Positions 40,489 to 51,289 of a stretch of DNA of 64,000 bases are shown piece after piece; positions within the stretch are counted from its first letter, which is position 1; every line of letters begins with the position of its first letter. The position numbers and the translations under genes were made by a program. The DNA is taken from the NCBI GenBank assembly GCA_037074705.1, contig CM073590.1:241089101-241153100 (forward strand), written 5' to 3'. The DNA comes from Zhengitettix transpicula (taxonomy: Eukaryota > Arthropoda > Insecta > Orthoptera > Tetrigidae). Under the pieces are notes generated by a model. The model did no database searches. It was given only the letters and a program-made list of their open reading frames with translations, and was not told the origin of the DNA.

Positions 40489-41020
40489 GTGAAACATTGT
40501 GCAATCTGTGAGAGAAGAGGGAATAGATACCTACTAATAGGACACAAGGAGGAAACTAGACACTTATCTGAATCCCATCCAAAGTGTGTAGTATCTTACA
40601 GATGCTCAAAATGTGGTAGGCTGTCGAACAACTACAGGTCAATATCGGTGCATCACGGGAAGTGCAAGGGCCTCGCTCATGTAGAAAGCGAGAAGAACTT
40701 CGCGTGCAAAGAATGTGAGTGCATATTCGCGTCCAAAATCGGCATTGGGCAACATATTAGATTAATGCACCCAGTCATGTAACGCCAAAAGAATGGCGAC
40801 AAACCCTTCACTTAAGGGAACAAAGCTAAGGGGGAGGAGATCTTTTCTCCATACAAGAAATCCCGACCATGTTTAGGCTCGAGGTAAGTCTAGAAGGCGA
40901 GAGGAATATGGCCAAGGCCATGTCTGAGTTCTTCCCTGGCAAGACCTTAAAACAAATTAGGGACAAGAGAAACGAGCCCGCTTATAAAAAGATGAGAGCG
41001 GCTAGGTTAGCTACATTGGA
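40489..41020 (+). pseudogene. R2-like N-terminal DNA-binding region
   Basis: The frame 40489-40782 encodes zinc-finger patterns: YRCSKCGRLSNNYRSISVHH, a CCHC type, and FACKECECIFASKIGIGQH then IRLMH, a CCHH type, with a possible third upstream (CAIC). After a stop, the 40869 frame has AKAMSEFFPGKTLKQIRDKR then NEPAYKK, a Myb-like motif seen after the fingers in R2-type proteins. This N-terminus recognises target DNA. It is cut at about 41020 where the LINE-D2 leader begins. Confidence 0.7.
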
Positions 41021-41190
41021 GACTTCGCATCGGACGCGTGAACATCGTAGCGGACCTCCAGCTCCTACCGAGATCTTCTCCTATTGGCGAGTGCAAGCAG
41101 CGTGCTGATTGGCTCCTGTGGAACGCAGCATCTCTGGATCGTCGCATCGGCCCGGACTCGAAAGCCGAATTTTGATCATCGTTTCTTCGG

Positions 41191-41285
41191 TTGGGGACAG
41201 CCCCACCTAGGGCGGTTAGTTAGGGCATTCTCAAGGCCAGGGTCCCGTTCGCGTCGGATCAACCCGCGTCTTGTAGTCTGGCTAG
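41191..41285 (+). promoter_or_regulatory. Leader block shared by LINE-D and LINE-A, copy 2
   Basis: Same block as 33154-33250, with TTGGGGACAGCCCCACCTAG and CCAGGGTCCCGTTCGCGTCGG. It is preceded by about two ATTGG-containing monomers (41050-41140). Confidence 0.5.
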
Positions 41286-41354
41286 TTATTTCATCTTTTC
41301 CCCTCTTAATCTTTCTCTTGCCATCTACTGCACTCTATTGCACCGCTAGCTAGC

Positions 41355-42712
41355 ATGGCTAGCCCTAGCGGGAGCAGGCCAAACCCTGCCACCCCTTCCC
41401 TAAAGACGGCGACCACTAAATTAAGCGGAAAATATAATAAAGTCCACAGAAAGGTAGTCCTTAGCGACTCCCCGACTACAGTGCTAACCATCCCTAGCAC
41501 AACCAAGGCGACCACCCCTAACGTGACTGCCAACACAACCAATGACAGAGCGACATTAATCATTTCTCGCGTCCCTATAGAGACGGTCGAGAAATTCCGA
41601 AACAACCCCCTCCTACTTAAAAGACTATGTACTGAAAAAACCCTGACGATAACAATTCCCCGACTGGGTCGCCCCATGGTTGACCCAAAAGAGACAATCC
41701 TCTCCTTTTCTAACAAGAACGAGAGAAGTATATTCGAAGAGAAAATAGCCCCCAGACACTTCGGAGAGAATGCGGTATTCAGACATCCCAACACTGAGAC
41801 TAATAAACCAAACGGACCAAAAAAGAACCTGTCCCTAAGCTGCGTAGGCATAATTCCTCGCGGAATTGAAGCTGAAGAACTGCTTCAGGAGCTACGCAGC
41901 GAGGGGTATGACGTAACATCAACGTCACGCATCGTGACAAACACAGGTACGGCCCCATTGGTCCGTATCTACACAGACTCTCCCCAGACGCTCGCCGAAC
42001 TTCTGACTAACGGACTGAGACTTGGTGGACAGCGATACCGAATCGAGGCCTCACAAACAAAAGAGAGACACTCCCCCTGCCACAGGTGCCAGCAATATGG
42101 GCACATTGCAAGGACGTGCAAAAGCGCGGCAAAATGTTTCCGTTGCGGAAATAATTGCGAAGCCCGCAACTGCACCCACCCGAATTCTAACGGCGACAAA
42201 TACTGTGCGACCTGCGACAGCCCGACGCACTACACAGGTCAGACGATATGCCCCAAATACCCAAAGGACGCCCCAACAATCAGGGAAATACCTGTCAAGC
42301 CGGTGGTAATGGCTAATACGTCCCCCCCGTCCCCCAACGACAAATGCCTGGAGCAAACCACTTAACTTCAACAGAACTGGACCCGCTGACGCGACGCTTC
42401 CCGATGAGACGCTAACCATTCGAGAAAATATTGGGAAGATTATTGACTCAAAACTGGACGCCCTTAATGCAGAACTAATCGCCAAACTGGAGAGCTACAT
42501 AGCCACAGCTCCAGGCTAAACTGACGGCTACGCTAGAGCAAGCGTCGAAGTCGATCCTCGACAGAAACCTTGCTTTAAGCATTGCAAATGACCATATCTT
42601 TGTAGGGAGTGGGCCAAATAAGCCCATGACCGCAACTACTACTAAGCCGACTAAGACTAAGACGAAAAAACAAATTGCAGATACGAAGATGAATAACAAT
42701 GGCAGTACCTAA
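41355..42712 (+). pseudogene. LINE-D2 ORF1 (gag-like)
   Basis: ATG 41355 starts MASPSGSRPNPATPSLK. The first 336 codons are open through a PRE_C2HC-like domain (CVGIIPRGIEAEELLQEL) and knuckles CHRCQQYGHIARTC, CFRCGNNCEARNC, CATCDSPTHYTGQTIC. A shift in a C-run at about 42335 and a small deletion near 42510 break the C-terminal helix region; the lysine-rich tail resumes and stops at 42712. The stop overlaps the ORF2 ATG (42699) by 14 bases, exactly as in D1 and D3. Confidence 0.85.
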
Positions 42713-42784
42713 GACATTTAAAGTGGCTCACTCAGACAAAACCGCGATGAAGTTGAACTACTAGCGCAAGACAACTCCATCGAT
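42699..42784 (+). pseudogene. LINE-D2 ORF2 stub
   Basis: Only the first residues (MAVPKTFKVAHS) and a fragment matching the AQVNSID region remain, with an internal deletion. At 42784 the sequence becomes unrelated. Confidence 0.65.
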
Positions 42785-43243
42785 GCTTACAGGCGCCCTG
42801 TGACCCCGCGGACGACATCCCTACCGAGAAATACACCTCCCCTTACTGTTAACCGAGGCTATGAAACAAGAAGCCAAGTAGTTCATAATAATGCATTAGA
42901 AAGGGTAACACAAACACCCACATTAAACAGACGAAGGTTTCTCTGGGTCTCCCAGAGGAACAACTAACAAGTAATAAGGACATAATGTCACCTCTCCTGG
43001 ACAGGAATACATTCCTGGAGCCGGAGAGGTGACACTAGTCCGAGCAAAATTTTTCCAAAAAATAGGGGACAGGCTTAACTCCAAGAGAACCTGGAGAGTT
43101 CACTCAATTAATTTAAGTAAAATTGTAAAAATGTATCCAGCTATTCCATCATTTCTCGGAATCCGAGAAATGTTGGTTTCGGAATACCGGAGCTGGTATA
43201 AATACCTAATTTAGTGTAGTGGAGGTGCAAGAAGGTTGAGAGG
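42785..43243 (+). other. Unassigned segment with two strong hairpins
   Basis: No coding content is recognised (one 61-codon ORF at 43029-43214 is weak). It carries a 12-bp stem TGTCACCTCTCC/GGAGAGGTGACA (42986-42997, 43023-43034) enclosing CAGGAAT/ATTCCTG, and a 9-bp stem ATTTCTCGG/CCGAGAAAT (43151-43171). A TATAAATACC string lies near 43196. It separates LINE-D2 from LINE-B4. Confidence 0.5.
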
Positions 43244-44183
43244 TTAAGATGTTTCTAACAAGCGTGTGGCCTCTCCCACCCCGGAAAATAACCCGAAACG
43301 ACTCAATGTCGTCCCGGCCCCGTCTCCGTTTCCGGCCCCCATAATTACCTTACAAATAACAAACCTGCCCGCCTCCGAAACCCAAAAAAGCTTGACCCTA
43401 CTGTTCAGAAGGTTCTGCACCGTACAGATAACTGATATGTTTTTGTCTCGCCAGGGGCATTTATTCATCAAAAGTGCACACCCTGATATAAAAAACCACG
43501 TCATTAAATGCTTCAAAAATGGCCTCCCAGAATTTTGTCCCCAGTTCCACGACCGCGCCCCCCGTCCCCTTAATACGCCGACCACCCCAACGACCACCTT
43601 TTCTGTAGTGATAAAAGGTGTGGAGCTCGACGTTTCTCCGGACGAAGTATCGGAGGAATTGAAACTTCAAAACCTATCTCACTTTAAATTATGGCGAATA
43701 CGATCCAGAGCCCTTGAGAAGGACACAAAAATGATCCGCGTACTGAGTAAGAACAAAGCGGACATTGATAAAATGCTTCTAGATGGCGTTCAAATTTTCT
43801 TTAAACGGCATCGCGTCGAACCCTCCAACCCCCCTCCACCTCAACCTGCTCAGTGTGGCAAATGTTTTTCCTTCACCCATCGAGCCGATGAATGCTCAAC
43901 TAACGTTAAGTGCGTGCGCTGTGCAGGACCCCACCCAATTGAAAAGTGTGACCAACCAACTATAAAAAAATGTGCAAATTGCGACGGCGATCATTCGTCT
44001 CTCGATCTACCTGTCCTCAGCCAAACCACTAAGGCAGGGAGAAAACCAAAATTTAGATACCAATACCCCCCACACGTCGTCTGCCGTAACTTGCAGGAAC
44101 TAAAACCTGACGTCAACCTACCTAACCTTCCCCCAGAGTTCAACCAACCTATTCCAGATCATCTTAGCTATAAGCTAAACTAA
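43244..44183 (+). pseudogene. LINE-B4, ORF1 fused in frame to the ORF2 C-terminus
   Basis: The sequence enters at SNKRVASPTPENNPKRLN (the ATG is lost or truncated) and is open for 305 codons. It contains the RRM-like region, the PRE_C2HC-like domain and knuckles QCGKCFSFTHRADEC, CVRCAGPHPIEKC and CANCDGDHSSLD. It then changes directly to LPVLSQTTKAGRKPKF and the ORF2 terminal residues (NLPPEFNQPIPDHLSYKLN), ending with the ORF2 stop. About 3 kb (rest of ORF1, endonuclease, RT) is missing while the frame is kept, giving a knuckle protein with an ORF2 tail. The family 3' UTR follows. Confidence 0.85.
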
Positions 44184-44835
44184 GTAAACCTAGCATTAAG
44201 AATACTCTAACAATTAAGGCACAAACCACTGGTCCAGCCATAAACACAAACTAAATTAATGACCTAATAAAATCCCACTTATGTTTCAGGAATTCTACGA
44301 GAAAAGAAGCCCGAGGACTTCAAATCATAATTATAAAATCTTATTATATGTACAAATAACCCTTTTTATTAGTTTTCAGACTTTTCACATCTAATCAACT
44401 TTCCACTCATCCGTCCTACTCGATACAGGTTTTATAGGGTTTTCCTGTATCAAAGGCGAATGCCGAGTGGGTCAAAGAAATCGCAGCTAAGAGGCCCTAA
44501 TAACTCGAAGTTGCGTTCCTACCCTTCCTTCCCTCACTATCCCCCAATGGCATGATGGAGGCTAACTCGGTGTGTGGTCGTGCGGAGGGCGGTTCCTCGG
44601 GGGGCCGGTGAGGTGGCTGATACCTTCTCCAGGGCACCCTTTTCATCCTACCTACTTACCTTGACATCTGTACACCTACAACCTACCTCCTTCCCAGCCT
44701 GCCTCCGGCAGTTTTATTTGCCGCGGTCTGCTTGGGTGCACGTCAATAACATTAACTTAATTGCCGAAGAGGGCTATCTGCCCTATAACGGCTCTGGGAA
44801 ATCATCCCAGATAAAATACATTTATTTGTTAGGAG
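44184..44835 (+). other. LINE-B4 3' UTR region with hairpin module
   Basis: No gene. It includes AATAAAAT (44265) and the conserved hairpin module at 44414-44472, then a C/T-rich stretch and a 93-codon ORF (44574-44855) that looks accidental. It ends at a GATAAAATACATTTATTTG tail-like run where the LINE-A2 leader starts. Confidence 0.45.
44414..44472 (+). other. Conserved hairpin module, copy 3
   Basis: Outer stem CCTACTCG/CGAGTGGG, inner stem GATACAGG/CCTGTATC, then GGCGAATGCC. Position: 231 bases after a family B ORF2 stop, which suggests that the module belongs to LINE 3' UTRs. Confidence 0.55.
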
Positions 44836-45313
44836 TTGCTACCAGGCTTCGGTAGGAGCAACATCAGCAGCAGCGGAGCAGCCGGACTTCCTCGTAGAGA
44901 CTACTTCCTCATCCGAGGAAAGCGGAACACCGAGCAAGACCCAGCTTGTCTTCGGACGCAGCGACCTCGCCTTCGGACGAGAGAGCCGCACGCAGCGGAC
45001 GTACTAATAATCTTATTCTCTTTCAGCGCTATCGCATTTGTTTCCTAGCAATAAGTGCTCGCTTATTGTGGAAGCAAAGGCTCTTCCGCCCCAATCTTTT
45101 ACCCTTGTTGGGGGCTAGCCCCACATAGTGTTAGAGTAGGGATTCTCAGTGCCAGCGGCCCCTTCACGTGGGATAACTGCGCGTACTGTAGGCCTGGTTA
45201 GATTTACCCAAGTCCTCCTTACACAACATCCTCTATCTGAGACTGCCGGAAAAATCATATCGAAGTAAGGAAAGAAACTAAAGAGACTGATATCCGGCAG
45301 CCGCCAGAGGAGG
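44836..45313 (+). promoter_or_regulatory. LINE-A2 5' UTR
   Basis: GC-rich leader with several GCAGCGGA-like strings (about 44870, 44995) like those of LINE-D, and the shared block at 45108-45200 starting GGGGGCTAGCCCCAC. The ORF1 ATG lies at 45314. No TATA box is seen; an internal promoter is expected for a LINE. Confidence 0.5.
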
Positions 45314-46900
45314 ATGGCGACCCCCCTCCGTTCTGCCCGCAGCATGGAGACCCTTACTGCCGCTCCAAGCCAGGCTGCACGACCCGCCGAATGGCAGGTC
45401 GTAAAAGGCAAAAAGAAGGATACCCCAACAGGAAGTCCTGGGGTATCTCCCCTAATAATCAATAAAAGAAAACAGGCGACCCCCAAACACGAGATCCCCA
45501 GGACGGAACTCGTCCTTAAAACTACACAACGGGCCAAACCCCAAGCCCAAGCCAGCACAGCGACACAGGACGCCCCAGTCCGCTCACTCACCATCAACGC
45601 GATGCCTGCAGAAGTTCTGCCGCCAGTAGTTGCGTACAACCACGGCGATCTCGGCGCCCTGAACCAACGGTTCATGGCGCGCTATAAGCCGCAAAAGTTT
45701 TACACAAAACGGCGTGACAACTGCACGGCTTTTTACACATCCACCAAGGACGACTACAGGAACTTGCAAGAGTTCCTGAAAGTCGAAAAGGTGGAGTACT
45801 CTTTGTACCTTCTCCGCGACGTACGTACGCGGCAATACGTCGTCCGGGGAGTCCACAAGTAAAGACTCGGTAGTGGAGGACGTGAGGCTGCAGGGCTACA
45901 CCGCCATGAACGCTTGGCAAATGCGTTCAAACGTAGACAAGCGAGCCCTCCCAATGTTCATCGTCGAGCTGGAAGACAGCCCGTCAGTCGACGAGATCCT
46001 TAAATTGGATCTAGTTCTGTACCAGCGCGTACGAGTGGAGCATTTTAATCCGCCCCCTAAGCCCTTGCAGTGCTCCAACTGCCTGCGGTTCGGGCACAGC
46101 GGCCTACGCTGCCATGCACGCCAGGTGTGCAAGGTATGCGCCGGCCAACACGCTGTGGCCAACTGCAAGTTGGAGGCGGGCGGGAAAAAGACCTGCGCCA
46201 ACTGCAGAGGCGACCATTCTGACCTGTACAGGGGGTGCCCTGCATACAAGGCAGAGCTGCAACGGAGGAAGGGGCCTTGCGTAAAGGCAGAGCTCCTCTG
46301 CCAGCTTACCAGGCTGCTAAACCCGCCCCTTCAGCCTCCGCTGTCCGACCCCCCCAGACAGTTGTCTCCAGCGGACGGTCCTTCGCCGCAGCCGTGGCAA
46401 AAGCCCCAACACTGCCTGAGTCCGTGCAGGCCCCTGCGCCTTCTGCGCAGCCCAGTACACCTGCTCAGGTCCCAGAGCAGGCACCCTCCGCAACACCACT
46501 GGAACAGCCAGCCTCAACATTAAAAACACAAGCTGTTCCACCCACACGGCTGTTCAAGAGCCAAAAACACAAGAAGGCCGGCAAGCCCAAAAACAAAAAA
46601 TCTGCCGCGCCTTCTGCAAACACTAAACCCGCCAAGGAAGGCCGTCCCCAGCCAACAAAGGCCCCCACACACACAAAGCAGAAGCCATCCGCTACTGCTT
46701 TGCCTGCCCCCACACAGGCCGCTGTCCCATCGGACAAAAGTAATAGGCAGACCACAGAAGACCCTATGGCTGCTCTAGTCAAATCCCTTATATCCAAAAT
46801 CTTGGAAACCATGCTCCCTCAAATCACCTCCGCCATCCTCGCCGCTGTCCAGGGACAGCTATCCAATTTCTTACCGTCTTTAACCAACCTCCATGGCTAG
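45314..46900 (+). pseudogene. LINE-A2 ORF1 (gag-like), two frameshifts
   Basis: ATG 45314 opens MATPLRSARSMETL. Compared with LINE-A1, about eight bases are missing near 45858, and one base near 46270, so three frames are needed. The content is a PRE_C2HC-like domain (LQEFLKVEKVEYSLYLLRD, then LPMFIVELEDSPS), knuckles CSNCLRFGHSGLRC, CKVCAGQHAVANC and CANCRGDHSDLYRGC, a long proline/threonine/lysine-rich region, and a C-terminal amphipathic helix (LISKILETMLPQITSAIL). Its length would be about 529 residues. The stop lies within ATGGCTAG, the ORF2 start signal used in LINE-A1. Confidence 0.85.
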
Positions 46901-46909
46901 ACACAGCAC

Positions 46910-49618
46910 ATGGGCCGAGACACGCGTATCCTTTTCTGGAACGCATGCGGCCTGAAAAACAAAAGGGTCGAACTGGCCGCGTTCATGACGCAACATGCCG
47001 TAGGCATCGCGCTAGTGAACGAAACACACCTTATCCCCGCGGATAAGATTCACTTTACACAACACGCAGTTCACCGCTCCGACAGACAAGACGGTCGCAG
47101 AGCCGGAGGAACTGCAATCATAGTAAAACAAGACATCGCCCATTCGCTTGTACCACTTCCACGATTAAACAAGCTTGAAGCCACAGCTGTTAGAATCCAG
47201 TTAAATGTAGCATACACTACACTCGTAGCCGTCTACAATAAACCAGGCAGGCCCCCAATAGATGTTAGAGACATAGACCGGCTACTTAACATCTCGGGAA
47301 GGGTAATAGTAGCTGGGGATCTAAACAGCAAACACCCCTTATGGAACAGTAGACGCACCAACCCCAGCGGTAGGGCACTACACGTTCACTCACAAACACA
47401 TAATTACATCGTCCTAGGACCACGTGAGGCAACTTACGTGCCCGACAGACGAAACGCACAGCCAGATGTCCTGGACATAGCCCTCATCAAGGGCGTCACA
47501 TACACTCTTGACCTCACGGTCATACAGGACCTGACTTCAGACCATTACCCTGTACTCATTAGCAACACAGGCACTATACAGCACACAGACAAGCGCGTCA
47601 TGTTCAACTATAGGAAGGCCAACTGGAATTTATTCCGGGAAGCCCTCGATAGAAACATGAACCACACGAACAACATTCACACCGCGGCGGAAATAGACCA
47701 GTCTGTTCAGTCCCTCACCGCTGCCATACAGGACGCGATATCCGAAGTTATACCAACGGTAACTCCACACCAACACAGGACGGTGCTCCCTGATAGCATA
47801 AAGGAGTTAATTACCCTAAGGAATAGACTTAGAAGGTATTGGCAGCGAACTAGGTTGCAAATATACAAAACCCATATGAACAGACTTAGAGACATCATCA
47901 GAGAACACATCAAAACACACCGAAGCATGGTATGGGACAAGCTCCTAGCCAGCTTCGACACCTCCACACGCTCCACGTGGCAGATGGCGAGACATTCTAC
48001 ACGGGAGGCATACCAAATTCCAACGCTCCATGGACCAGCAGGGCACGCTTACTCCAACTCGGAGAAGGCTGAACTGCTGGCAGACACGCTAGAGGTCACA
48101 TTCCAACCGAATGACGATCCCTCAGATCCGATATTCACACTTGAAACGGACCAGGTTGTGAAACAGCTGTTAGCCCAAGAAGCCGCCGAGCCCTTACGGC
48201 ACACAAACATAGGTGAAATACGGTGGGCTATACAGCGAACACATCCCAGTAAGGCACCTGGCCCGGATGGCATTCAAAATCGAGTGCTCAAACAGCTCTC
48301 CCCCCTAGCACTCGAGCAGATCACAGACATCACGAATGCCATCTTCCGAACGCAACACTTCCCGGACACCTGGAAACAGGGGAAGGTACTGACCTTCCGA
48401 AAACCCGGGAAAGACCACACACTTCCGACCAACTACAGGCCCATAACTTTACTTTGCTCGCTAGGTAAAGTGGTCGAGAAGGTAATGCTGCGCAGGATCA
48501 CAGAACACTGCACAGAAAACGATCTCCTAAGGCCGGAGCAATTTGGCTTTAGGAATCAACACTCCACAACACTCCAACTACTACGAGTAGTTGAACACAT
48601 AACAAGAGGGTACAACCTGGCAAGGTCTACGGCAGCCGTTTTCCTCGATGTGGAAAAGGCTTTCGATAAGATATGGCACAACGGCCTGATAAGACGGCTC
48701 AATGACTGTAGGTTTCCGCTCGCACTCATACGGCTGCTCCACTCCTACCTATCACGTAGGACATTCTTCGTGGATGTCAACACATCACAGTCCACAGTAA
48801 GGGGAATACATGCAGGAGTGCCTCAAGGAAGTATCATAGGGCCAGTCCTACATAACATCTACATTAACGATGTCCCCACAACACCTGAAACCCAGGTTGC
48901 CATATTCGCCGACGACACAGCCATCTTTGCTCAGTCGAGGCAACCATCGGCACTTAATCGTAAATTACAACGCGCACTCAACGCACTCGAACCATGGTTA
49001 ACACGATGGCGAATTAAGATTAACGTTGGTAAATGCGAGGCACTCCTACTTAACGTAGGGCACGACACGCACGCCTACATAAAGACTGTCGTCCACTCAC
49101 ACTCCACAAGCGCCCGATCCAATTCCGAGACACGGTTAAATAAATACCTTGGAGTCTCATTTGATCCGGCCCTGACATGGAGACTCCATACCACTAACAC
49201 CGTTCGAAAAGCAACCATTAGACTGATTCAGCTCTACCCATTGCTTAACAGAACAAGCACCCTCAACACATCCACAGCCCGCGCTCTATACTTAACACTC
49301 ATACGGCCAATCCTGACGTATGCTGGACCAGTGTGGGGCTATGCAGCCAAGTCACATCTACGTAGCCTCCAGGTTTTACAAAACAAGGTCCTTAAAATCA
49401 TCGCCAAGGCACCTTGGAGGGCACGAACTAAAGACGTCCACCGCGAATTAAACATTCTGCCATTAATGGACGTTATCAGAGAACATGCTGAACGCCTGTA
49501 CAGCAAGACACAATTCTCACACAACACAATCATAAGGCGACTGGGCAATTATGACCACACCCGCGTCACTAAACACAAACGCCCAAAACACCTCCTCCTC
49601 CCCCCCGAACCCCCATGA
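46910..49618 (+). CDS. LINE-A2 ORF2 polyprotein, intact (APE endonuclease and RT)
   Basis: A 902-residue open frame, the only complete retrotransposon enzyme in the window. Endonuclease (residues 1-220): FWNACGL, ETHL, GDLNSKHPLWNS near 135, SDHYPVLIS near 209. RT (about 430-760): KAPGPDGIQNRVL near 446, NYRPITLLCSLGKV, EQFGFRNQHST, AVFLDVEKAFDKIWH, GVPQGSIIGPVLHNIYIN and FADDTAIFA near 665 (catalytic Asp pair), then WRIKINVGKCEALLL. A Jockey-type C-terminus follows. The normal start ATG at 46892 is out of frame because of a two-base insertion relative to LINE-A1, so 46910 (sixth residue of A1) is used. It nicks DNA and performs target-primed reverse transcription. Confidence 0.93.
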   Translation: MGRDTRILFWNACGLKNKRVELAAFMTQHAVGIALVNETHLIPADKIHFTQHAVHRSDRQDGRRAGGTAIIVKQDIAHSLVPLPRLNKLEATAVRIQLNVAYTTLVAVYNKPGRPPIDVRDIDRLLNISGRVIVAGDLNSKHPLWNSRRTNPSGRALHVHSQTHNYIVLGPREATYVPDRRNAQPDVLDIALIKGVTYTLDLTVIQDLTSDHYPVLISNTGTIQHTDKRVMFNYRKANWNLFREALDRNMNHTNNIHTAAEIDQSVQSLTAAIQDAISEVIPTVTPHQHRTVLPDSIKELITLRNRLRRYWQRTRLQIYKTHMNRLRDIIREHIKTHRSMVWDKLLASFDTSTRSTWQMARHSTREAYQIPTLHGPAGHAYSNSEKAELLADTLEVTFQPNDDPSDPIFTLETDQVVKQLLAQEAAEPLRHTNIGEIRWAIQRTHPSKAPGPDGIQNRVLKQLSPLALEQITDITNAIFRTQHFPDTWKQGKVLTFRKPGKDHTLPTNYRPITLLCSLGKVVEKVMLRRITEHCTENDLLRPEQFGFRNQHSTTLQLLRVVEHITRGYNLARSTAAVFLDVEKAFDKIWHNGLIRRLNDCRFPLALIRLLHSYLSRRTFFVDVNTSQSTVRGIHAGVPQGSIIGPVLHNIYINDVPTTPETQVAIFADDTAIFAQSRQPSALNRKLQRALNALEPWLTRWRIKINVGKCEALLLNVGHDTHAYIKTVVHSHSTSARSNSETRLNKYLGVSFDPALTWRLHTTNTVRKATIRLIQLYPLLNRTSTLNTSTARALYLTLIRPILTYAGPVWGYAAKSHLRSLQVLQNKVLKIIAKAPWRARTKDVHRELNILPLMDVIREHAERLYSKTQFSHNTIIRRLGNYDHTRVTKHKRPKHLLLPPEPP

Positions 49619-50127
49619 TCGGCTCATAACGATTTACTGACCACGCTTGCTTACGGTTTTTACAGGACGTGTGCGGAGATCCGGACTCCTCGACGAGAAG
49701 AGGATCTACGTGCATGATACCCGCAACCAACTACTAACTTATTCCTACCAACAAAACCATGTGCATGTTGCTGTCGCACAAGAGCAGTATTCTAGCTCAT
49801 TGTGCCCTTCAACCCATCTAACTATCGCTGAGGTTTTTTTCCCGGTAAGGAGACCCTTCAGGTTGAATTATTGGCACTTTTTTCCCTCAGCCCTACGCTC
49901 TTCATTCTGTCTCTCTCACAAGCTATCTCCGTGAATGACCGTATTAAAGGGTATTATGCCCTCAGGTCATGATCAAACAACAGTTCCCAATCCTTGTGTT
50001 CCAAGTTAGTTTACTAACAGCACGTGCAGAGGGGGTGTAGAAAGTGGTAGACCCCCATGCTTGGCCGTGCGTGCTTTCAAGGGGGCACGGCCTTTAAGGG
50101 CCTATGGCCCAATAAAAAGAAAAAAAA
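49619..50127 (+). other. LINE-A2 3' UTR and A-rich tail
   Basis: About 500 non-coding bases ending in GGCCTATGGCCCAATAAAAA and an A-run (50111-50129). An AATAAA signal and the A-rich end mark the 3' terminus; LINE-B5 begins immediately after. Confidence 0.65.
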
Positions 50128-50190
50128 ATTTGATATCGGAGTATTATTTCCCGCCCCGCCAAAAACCAAGGTTCTCCGGTCGCGGAACCC

Positions 50191-51262
50191 ATGGAAGCTG
50201 CCCCGTCAATTTCCAACAACCGTATTGCTTCCCCAACGCCCGAGTTTAACCCCAAACGCATCAATGCATCCCAACCGAGTCAAAATGTTAAATTAATCAC
50301 GCTTCAAATCGTGAATCTACCGCCCTCCGAATCACAAAAAAGCTTAACAAATTTGTTTAGACGGTTTTGTACCGTTCCAATTAAGGACATGTTCTTAAAC
50401 CACCAGGGAAATTTATTCATAAAAAGCGAACACCCTGACATTAAAAACCACGTCGTTAAAAGCTTCCAAAACGGCCACCCCGATTTCCGTCCCCATTTTT
50501 TAAAGTATACCCCGTCCGGAAAGATCTATCCCTGCGTCGACCACCACTTTCTCAGTAGTCATTAAGGGAGTAGAGTTAGATATTACCCCAGAGGAAGTAT
50601 CGGAAGAGCTAAACCTGCAAAAAATTTCGCACTTTAAACTTTGGCGAATTAAATCCCGTGCATTAGATAAAGACACGATGATGATCCGTGTCCTCAGCAA
50701 AAGTAAAGAGGACATAGACTCCATGCTGCATAATGGAGTACAAATATTCTTTAAGCGGCATAGAGTTGAACCCTCTAACCCACCCCCTCCCCAGCCCGCC
50801 CAGTGTGGCAAATGCTTCGCCTTTACTCACCGTGCCGAAGAGTGCACAGCAAACACAAAATGCGTTCGTTGCGCCGGACCACATTTAGTGGAAACGTGCG
50901 ACCAACCTAACACAAAAAAATGCGCAAACTGCGGAGGTGAACATACTTCCCTGGACCACCGCTGCCCAAAACCCACCGCTGCCCCTATATCAGAAAAAAT
51001 GACCGCAAAAATAAAATGTGTTGACCCCGCAGAAAAAGGATTTTACCAACCCATCAAATGTAGAACCTATCTATGCCTGGCCACGACCTACTTAAGGTCG
51101 ACCACGCTGGCCCTACTCAGTCTCCTCCCAAAAAATAGACAAGAGGTGATATCTACGATGAAAACAATTGCTAGGGAGCAATTCATGCGAACCCTGGCAG
51201 TTACCTTTTCAAAAAATAAAGCCCACATTACGATTTCCGAGGCGACGCTGAACGTTGTCTAA
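50191..51262 (+). pseudogene. LINE-B5 ORF1 (gag-like)
   Basis: ATG 50191 starts MEAAPSISNNRIASPTP. The frame is open through the RRM-like region to about 50500, then shifts by a small deletion; the frame 50678-51262 continues with knuckles QCGKCFAFTHRAEEC, CVRCAGPHLVETC and CANCGGEHTSLDHRC and the C-terminal region (CLATTYLRSTTLALL). Unlike B2 and B6, the first knuckle cysteine is present (TGT). The 5' UTR is cut short at about 50130, next to the LINE-A2 tail. Confidence 0.85.
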
Positions 51263-51289
51263 TAAGTCCATCCCGAGTACTAACCCTAG

